From positions 1 to 18,373 of the forward strand of contig CAKUGX010000030.1 of the NCBI GenBank assembly GCA_934654765.1: a stretch of 18,373 bases of DNA, given 5' to 3'. Both the position numbers and the translations under genes were made by a program. Source of the stretch: an uncultured Collinsella sp. (lineage in GTDB: Bacteria > Actinomycetota > Coriobacteriia > Coriobacteriales > Coriobacteriaceae). This document shows positions 13,622-18,373 of this stretch, in pieces (position 1 is the first letter of the stretch; each line of letters begins with the position of its first letter). Under the pieces are notes generated by a model. The model ran no database searches and had not been told where the DNA came from. It saw nothing but the letters and a program-made list of their open reading frames with translations.

Positions 13622-13748
13622 GGGACCCGACGGGTTTCCCTCTGAATGCATTCCGCAGCACGAAGCCCCCTTATCCGCAGCTCCGAAGGAGCAGGATAAG
13701 GGGGCTTCAAGTGCGAGGACGTGTTCAGAGGGAAACCCATCGGGTCCC
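13622..13748. terminator. Nested hairpin element, copy 2 (after ppc)
   Basis: Outer stem 25 bp with one mismatch (G-U on the minus strand): 13622-13646 with 13724-13748. Then a loop with ATTCCGCA on one side and CGAGGAC on the other, a 4-bp GCAC/GTGC helix, and an inner perfect 15-bp stem GAAGCCCCCTTATCC / GGATAAGGGGGCTTC (13662-13676, 13694-13708), capped by CTCC-GAA-GGAG. It lies 24 bp after the ppc stop codon and probably ends ppc transcription, though there is no T-run after the stem. Confidence 0.75.
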
Positions 13749-13771
13749 GGTGAGAGCCACAGGGCTATCGA

Positions 13772-16597
13772 TTACCCCGTGTTCTGCAGTCCTGCCGAGA
13801 CGCCGGTCACAGTCGAAAGAATCAGGCTCATGTACTCGGCCTTCTTCTCCTCGGCCATCTCGTCCTGGTTCATACGCACCTCGCGAAGGGCGCGAACCTG
13901 GGCGATGGACAGGGCGTCGACATAGGGGTTACGCACGCGGACGGCGCAGCCGAGCACGCGACGACGCTGCAGCGGCCATTCATCACCGACGATGGCAAGG
14001 ACCCACTTACGGGTGAGCTGCATCTCGGTAAAGACCTTCTCGGACAGATCCTGGCGATCGCCCAGGTGCAGATACATCTTGGCGATGCGCTGGTCGGTCT
14101 TGGCGATCGACATCTCGATGTTGTCGATAAAGGTGCGGAAGAACGGCCACTCCTGGTAGGCAGCCTTAAGCTGGTCAAGGTCGCCCAGCTGCTCGCAGGC
14201 GGTGCCCAGGCCGTACCAGGCGGCCAGATTGATGCGCGCCTGGCTCCAGCTGAAGATCCACGGAATGGTACGCAGGTCGTCGAGCGACTTGGCACCCAGG
14301 CCGCGCTTGGCGGGACGCGAGCCGATCGGCAGCAAACCGACCTCGGTCAGCGGCGTCACGGTCGAGAACCACGGTGTAAAGTCCTCGGTGTTCAGCAGGT
14401 CCAGATAGCGCTCGTGGCTTGCGGCGTTGAGCTTCTCGGCCATATCCCAGAACTTCTGCGTGGTCTCGGTGTTGGTCTTCTCGACACTCGGGGCCGACTG
14501 CAAAAGCGTTGCGGCGGCAACGGACTCAACATGGCGCTGAGCCAGCGTGCGGTTGCCGTAACGGGCAAAGATGACCTCGCCCTGCTCGGTGAGCTTAAAG
14601 AAGCAGTTGACCGAACCCTTGGGCTGCGCCAGCACGGCCTTGTTGGCCGGGCCGCCGCCACGGCCCACGGCACCGCCGCGACCGTGCATGAGCACCAGGT
14701 CGATATCGTTCTTCTCGGCCCACTTGGCAATGCGCTCCTGCGCGGAGTGCAGCGCGAGCATGGCCGTGGTAGGACCGGCATCCTTGGAGGAGTCGGAATA
14801 GCCCAGCATGACCTCCATGCGGCGGTTGGTCTGGGCAAGGCGCTTTTGCACCACGGGCAGCGTAAGCATCTGGTCGAGCACGTCGACGCAGCCCTCGAGG
14901 TCCTCGAGCTGCTCAAACAGCGGGATTACATCGAGCTCGGGGACATCCTCCTCGTGTGCAAAGGACAGGTGGGCAAGCTCAAAAACGTCGGCCACATGCT
15001 GGGCGCTCTTGGTGAACGAGATGATGTAGCGGTGCGCCATCTTCTTGCCGTAGCGCTTTTGGATGGAACCGATGGCACGGAAGGTATCGATGACCTCGCG
15101 CGTCATGGGCTGCAAATCACCATGGATACCGTTCTCGTGAATATCCTTGAGGGCGCGGGCGTGCACCACGGAGTGCTGACGGAACTCCATCTCGACCATA
15201 TGGAAGCCGAAGGACTCGACCTGCCAGATGATGGTCTGGACCGGGCCGTAGGCAGCACGGACGGCACCGCAGGCGGCCAGGGAGCGCTGAACGACGCGCA
15301 GGTCATCCAAGAACTCGTCTGCGCTGTGGTACATGGTGTCGGTGATGCGACGCACGGTGGCGTTCAGACGGTCGGCCATGACGAGCATGACGGCGCGATG
15401 CGGCTCGTGCTCGGAGATCAGCTCGGCGCGTGCGGTGTACTGGGTGCTCATCTCGACCTGATGGTTCCACAGGTTGATGAGCTCGGCAGACGGCTTGCTG
15501 TAGGTGGCCTCGAGCGTGAGGTTGCGGCCGATGCGGCGGCACTTGTCCTCGAGCTTGAGCACCATGTGGGTGAAGTACTTGGCGGCGACCTCACGGCTCA
15601 CCTTGGCGGTGACGTTGGGGTTACCGTCGCGGTCGGAACCGATCCAGCTGCCGGGATGGAAGAACGCCGGGCACAGCGGCGGCACGGTACCCGCCTTGTC
15701 GCCCAGCACCCAGTCGTCAAAACGACGATAGATAACGGGGATGACGTCGAACAGCGTGTTATCGAAGATGTCGATGATGGTATCGGCTTCCTCGACCGGC
15801 GTGGGCTTCTTGAGCGCGATGGGGCTCGTACGCACCAGGGCGTCGATTTCCTGCAGCATATGGCGCTCGTTCTCCACTAGGTCGGAGCCGCCCAGGCGCG
15901 GACGCTCCTCCAGCAGGTTGGAAATACGGCGAATCTTGCCCTCGACGGCCTTACGACGGGCCTCGGTGGGATGTGCGGTAAAGACAGGGTGGAACTCCAG
16001 CTTGTCGAGCAGCTCGTTGGCGCCCTCGACACCCATCTCGTTTACCAACTGGTGATAGGCGACGGTGAGCTCGTTGGCGGGATCGACCTCGGTATCGGTC
16101 GATGCGCCGGCCTCGCGCTCGCGCAGCTGCGCCACGCGGTAGTTCTCCTCCGACAGGTTTGCCAGATGGAAGAAGCTCGTAAAGGCGCGGACGATAACCT
16201 GCTGCTTATCGAGCGGCAGACTGTCGATCAGATCAACGACCTCGCGAAACGCCACGGCGGTGGGCTCGTCGGCAGTGGGCACGCCCTGCTCGTCGACGGA
16301 CTCGTCGGCAGCACGGGTGCCGGGGTTTCCGGCGTTGGCCACAATCTCGGCTGTCAAAATCTTGTCGAACAGGTCCGCGATCTCGGGATCATACTCGCTA
16401 AGCACACGGCGCTCCAGGCGCAAGAACAGCGCCAGATTGTCGCGCAGCTCCTCGGGGATCTCGATCTCAGCGAGACGCTCCTTGGATTCGGCATTCGAGC
16501 CGATTCGGTTAACGAGGCGGTTGACCACGGCAGCGACGCGCGCCGCGGCTTCGGGTACAGACTGGTTGCTTAGGTTCTCAGCCACGTTTCCTCCCAT
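13772..16597 (-). CDS. ppc: Phosphoenolpyruvate carboxylase
   Basis: A 941-residue PEP carboxylase, which makes oxaloacetate from PEP and bicarbonate to refill the C4 pool, cytosolic. The catalytic histidine is His209 in FTAHPTEARR. Other signatures are GSWIGSDRDGNPNV, GYSDSSKDAG, the glycine-rich HGRGGAVGRGGGP loop, and the C-terminal QNTG (938-941), which closes the active site. Length is normal for the bacterial enzyme (about 880-970). The start is uncertain: ATG 16597 has AGGAGG only 1 nt before it, while GTG 16585 (giving 937 residues) has GGGAGG 4 nt before. It stands alone, with its own promoter and the nested hairpin downstream. In a fermenting anaerobe it would feed the reductive succinate branch; that is inference. 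Confidence 0.96.
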   Translation of the reverse strand: MGGNVAENLSNQSVPEAAARVAAVVNRLVNRIGSNAESKERLAEIEIPEELRDNLALFLRLERRVLSEYDPEIADLFDKILTAEIVANAGNPGTRAADESVDEQGVPTADEPTAVAFREVVDLIDSLPLDKQQVIVRAFTSFFHLANLSEENYRVAQLREREAGASTDTEVDPANELTVAYHQLVNEMGVEGANELLDKLEFHPVFTAHPTEARRKAVEGKIRRISNLLEERPRLGGSDLVENERHMLQEIDALVRTSPIALKKPTPVEEADTIIDIFDNTLFDVIPVIYRRFDDWVLGDKAGTVPPLCPAFFHPGSWIGSDRDGNPNVTAKVSREVAAKYFTHMVLKLEDKCRRIGRNLTLEATYSKPSAELINLWNHQVEMSTQYTARAELISEHEPHRAVMLVMADRLNATVRRITDTMYHSADEFLDDLRVVQRSLAACGAVRAAYGPVQTIIWQVESFGFHMVEMEFRQHSVVHARALKDIHENGIHGDLQPMTREVIDTFRAIGSIQKRYGKKMAHRYIISFTKSAQHVADVFELAHLSFAHEEDVPELDVIPLFEQLEDLEGCVDVLDQMLTLPVVQKRLAQTNRRMEVMLGYSDSSKDAGPTTAMLALHSAQERIAKWAEKNDIDLVLMHGRGGAVGRGGGPANKAVLAQPKGSVNCFFKLTEQGEVIFARYGNRTLAQRHVESVAAATLLQSAPSVEKTNTETTQKFWDMAEKLNAASHERYLDLLNTEDFTPWFSTVTPLTEVGLLPIGSRPAKRGLGAKSLDDLRTIPWIFSWSQARINLAAWYGLGTACEQLGDLDQLKAAYQEWPFFRTFIDNIEMSIAKTDQRIAKMYLHLGDRQDLSEKVFTEMQLTRKWVLAIVGDEWPLQRRRVLGCAVRVRNPYVDALSIAQVRALREVRMNQDEMAEEKKAEYMSLILSTVTGVSAGLQNTG

Positions 16598-16629
16598 TCC
16601 TCCTTCTATGCACGTAACATGCGGTATTC

Positions 16630-16690
16630 ATTATAGGCGCTTGCGAAATACTTTCGACACTGATTGCGCTTTACCACACAAAAGTATTTT
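16630..16690 (-). promoter_or_regulatory. ppc promoter with two short palindromes
   Basis: A perfect TATAAT (-10) lies at 16635-16630, 33 nt before the ppc start. The -35 is weak. Two short dyads of the same type occupy the upstream region: CGAAA-TAC-TTTCG (16644-16656) and AAAA-GTA-TTTT (16680-16690), their centres 35 bp apart. The first covers the spacer of the promoter, so it is a candidate repressor site. Confidence 0.5.
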
Positions 16691-16749
16691 CTGCATTGCA
16701 AGGGTTTTTGCTCTAAATGGTCGTATTTCTCGGTGGACGGCATACACAA

Positions 16750-16785
16750 ACGGGGGCATTCCGCATAAATGCGAAACACCCCCGT
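16750..16785 (-). terminator. Terminator of hisS
   Basis: ACGGGGG (16750-16756) pairs with CCCCCGT (16779-16785); an inner CGCAT/ATGCG (16762-16766, 16769-16773) extends the hairpin. On the minus strand TTTGTGT follows. It lies 58 bp after the hisS stop codon. Confidence 0.7.
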
Positions 16786-16842
16786 AACAATCGCTCGCAA
16801 TGGACGAGACACTCAAGCGGACCCGCAGCTCAAAAAGATGCG

Positions 16843-18156
16843 CTACAGGCGCTCGCGAACCGCCTCGACAACGTTGGTCAGATCGACCAGTACCTCGTCA
16901 TGACTCTCCATGTCGCGCACCTTGACCTTGCCGACGGCAAGCTCGTCGCCACCCAGGACCAAAATGAGCTTGGCGCCCACCTTATCGGCCTGCTTAAACT
17001 GGGCCTTGAGCGAACGACCCTGGTAGTCGGCCTCGGTCACGATGCCTGCGGCGCGAAGCTCCTGCGTGATGGCAAAGACGTTCTGGCGCAGCTCCATGCC
17101 GGCATTGGCGACGTAGACACACGGGGCCTCCTCGGCACCCAGATCGCTGCCAAAAGCTTGCAGGGCCAGCAGGGCGCGCTCAAAACCGACGGCGAAGCCG
17201 ACGCCGGCCGTAGGCTTGCCACCCTCGAGCTCGACCAGGCCGTCGTAGCGGCCGCCGCCACCGATGGAGCCGACGCCGGCACCGGGAGCCTCGACCTCAA
17301 AGACGGTGCGGGTGTAGTAGTCCAGACCACGCACCAGGGTTGGATCCTCAACATACTCGATACCGGCGGCATCCAGATAGCGCTTGACCTGCTCGTAGTG
17401 CTCGCGGCACTCGTCGCACAGGTTGTCGCCCATCAGCGGCGCGTCGGCCATGATCTCGCGGCAGTGGTCGTTCTTGCAGTCAAAGGCACGCAGCGGGTTG
17501 AGCTCGGCGCGCTCGCGGCACTCGTCGCACATCTCGTCGGCGTGATCGAGGATAAACTGCTTGACCTGCTCGCGGTAAGCCGGACGGCACTGGGCGTCAC
17601 CCATCGAGTTGATGAGCAGACGGAGCTTGGAAAGGTCGAAGCCCAGGCGCTTGTAGAACTCCATGAGCATGATGATGCACTCGGCGTCTGCCGCCGGATC
17701 GGGAGCGCCGAGCCACTCGATGCCCACCTGATGGAACTGGCGCAGGCGGCCCTTCTGGGGACGCTCGCCGCGGAACATGGCCTCGGCGTAGTACGCCTTA
17801 AACGGCGTGGAGCCCTGAGGCACCAGGTTGTTCTCCACGACGGCGCGCACCACACCGGCCGTGCCCTCGGGACGAAGCGCCAGGCGCTGCTTGGGCTTGA
17901 GCTTGGTATCGGTGCCCTCGGCAAAGACGCGCTCCAGGTTGGCGCCGCTAAAGACGCGGAACATCTCCTTGCGAACGACGTCGGTCGACTGGCCGATGCC
18001 GTGGACAAAAACGTCCACCTGCTCGATCGCGGGCGTCTCGATGGGCTTAAAGCCAAACGGCTCGAACACGCCGGCAGCAATCTGCTGCATCTTTTGCCAG
18101 GCGCGCATCTCGGCGCCGATAAGGTCGCGGGTTCCCTCCGCCTTCTGTGCCTGCAT
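16843..18156 (-). CDS. hisS: Histidyl-tRNA synthetase with Cys-rich insertion
   Basis: A class IIa synthetase of 437 residues from the chosen start; it charges tRNA-His in the cytosol. Motif 2 is ALRPEGT, the histidine-specific signature is VRGLDYYTRTVFE, motif 3 is GVGFAVGFERALL, and a C-terminal anticodon-binding domain covers the last 95 residues. The insertion between motif 2 and the His signature holds three cysteine pairs: CDEC, CKNDHC and CDEC, about 15-20 residues apart, which could hold a metal ion. Start: ATG 18156, with AAAGG 9 nt upstream; a TTG two codons earlier lies too close to that site. It has a TATAAT upstream and its own terminator. Confidence 0.95.
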   Translation of the reverse strand: MQAQKAEGTRDLIGAEMRAWQKMQQIAAGVFEPFGFKPIETPAIEQVDVFVHGIGQSTDVVRKEMFRVFSGANLERVFAEGTDTKLKPKQRLALRPEGTAGVVRAVVENNLVPQGSTPFKAYYAEAMFRGERPQKGRLRQFHQVGIEWLGAPDPAADAECIIMLMEFYKRLGFDLSKLRLLINSMGDAQCRPAYREQVKQFILDHADEMCDECRERAELNPLRAFDCKNDHCREIMADAPLMGDNLCDECREHYEQVKRYLDAAGIEYVEDPTLVRGLDYYTRTVFEVEAPGAGVGSIGGGGRYDGLVELEGGKPTAGVGFAVGFERALLALQAFGSDLGAEEAPCVYVANAGMELRQNVFAITQELRAAGIVTEADYQGRSLKAQFKQADKVGAKLILVLGGDELAVGKVKVRDMESHDEVLVDLTNVVEAVRERL

Positions 18157-18198
18157 GGGCAAACACCTTTCTTTTGTATCGCGTCATAGGTAGTGAAC

Positions 18199-18204
18199 AT
18201 TATA
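18199..18204 (-). promoter_or_regulatory. -10 element of hisS
   Basis: A perfect TATAAT on the minus strand, 42 nt before the hisS ATG. The expected -35 position falls in the stem of the hairpin 18221-18282 and has no recognisable hexamer. Confidence 0.5.
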
Positions 18205-18220
18205 CGGCACAAAGCAGCAA

Positions 18221-18282
18221 CGCGGCGGCATGTCTGACCGAACGAGGGTATGGGGACTCGTTCGGCCAGACGCACCGCCGCG
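18221..18282. terminator. Long hairpin upstream of hisS
   Basis: CGCGGCGG (18221-18228) pairs with CCGCCGCG (18275-18282); after a 3-nt internal loop on each side, GTCTG-A-CCGAACGAG (18232-18246) pairs with CTCGTTCGG-C-CAGAC (18257-18271), with a 10-nt loop. The single mismatch is a G-U pair on the minus strand, which hints that the minus-strand RNA is the functional one. It may end transcription of a gene to the right of the window. Confidence 0.55.
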
Positions 18283-18287
18283 GTTTG

Positions 18288-18351
18288 TGATCCCTTTTCC
18301 TCCGTCCCCTTCGGATCACGTGATCCCTTGGGGACGGAGGAAAAGGGGTCA
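18288..18351. repeat. Nested palindrome (22-bp arms around a 14-bp palindrome)
   Basis: TGATCCCTTTTCCTCC..CCCC (18288-18309) and its reverse complement at 18330-18351 with one difference; the 20-bp interior contains the perfect palindrome GGATCACGTGATCC (18313-18326). It resembles extragenic palindromes of the REP type (GGGGACGGAGG-containing arms). No transposase is in the window to support that. Confidence 0.55.
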
Positions 18352-18373
18352 TTTCGTAGACCCGTGGCTGCCC

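Larger units (their letters stand above)
12894..13771. other. Gene-poor region between larA and ppc
   Basis: No convincing coding frame in 878 bp. Reading left to right it holds the larA leader, a terminator-like hairpin (13023-13046), two direct repeats TTGCATAAA (13132-13140, 13152-13160), the inverted-repeat pair 13206-13230/13416-13440, a decayed nested-hairpin relative (13520-13612) and an intact one (13622-13748). The interior 13231-13415 is AT-richer than the genes and shows no hallmark of a known RNA. Confidence 0.7.

Overview
The window looks like chromosomal DNA of a high-GC, anaerobic gut actinobacterium of the Coriobacteriia, most like Collinsella. This rests on gene content (feoAAB with a Cys-rich partner, hisS/aspS, PEP carboxylase, nickel-pincer lactate racemase genes), GC-rich codon use and the style of the intergenic repeats. 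The genus is an inference, not shown by the sequence. Most genes read on the minus strand.

Region by region: 52-1131 (-) is a LacI-family repressor. 4609-1276 (-) is a ferrous-iron uptake cluster, feoA-feoA-feoB and a small Cys-rich membrane protein; matching 20-bp palindromes (AAGTTAG-N6-CTAACTT type) lie ahead of feoA, feoB and the small gene and look like one iron-responsive operator family. 5047-4799 (-) is an HPr-like phosphocarrier with Asp at position 46. 5142-5369 is a 228-bp gene-free element with 35-bp terminal inverted repeats. 7240-5453 (-) is aspS with a structured leader, divergent from serB (7497-8132, +).

8249-13000 is a split lactate racemase locus: larB-larC-tetR on the plus strand converge on larA followed by an aquaglyceroporin (larD-like) on the minus strand. 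LarB and LarC make and metallate the nickel-pincer nucleotide, LarA uses it to interconvert D- and L-lactate, and the channel may pass lactic acid. The encoded LarC stops after its N-terminal domain, and larE is not in the window. A perfect 10-bp inverted repeat spaced by 12 bp lies ahead of larB and may be the TetR operator.

12894-13771 is a gene-poor stretch with a long larA leader containing a terminator-like hairpin, a second pair of inverted repeats, and nested hairpins. 16597-13772 (-) is PEP carboxylase and 18156-16843 (-) is hisS; upstream of hisS are two more large palindromes.

The strongest unexplained signal is a family of nested hairpins (10693-10809 and 13622-13748, with a decayed relative near 13520-13612). 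Both intact copies have a 25-bp outer stem of different sequence, a conserved asymmetric internal loop, a covarying 4-bp stem and an inner terminator-like hairpin capped by GAA. A second signal is a set of roughly 230-bp inverted-repeat elements and related single copies.
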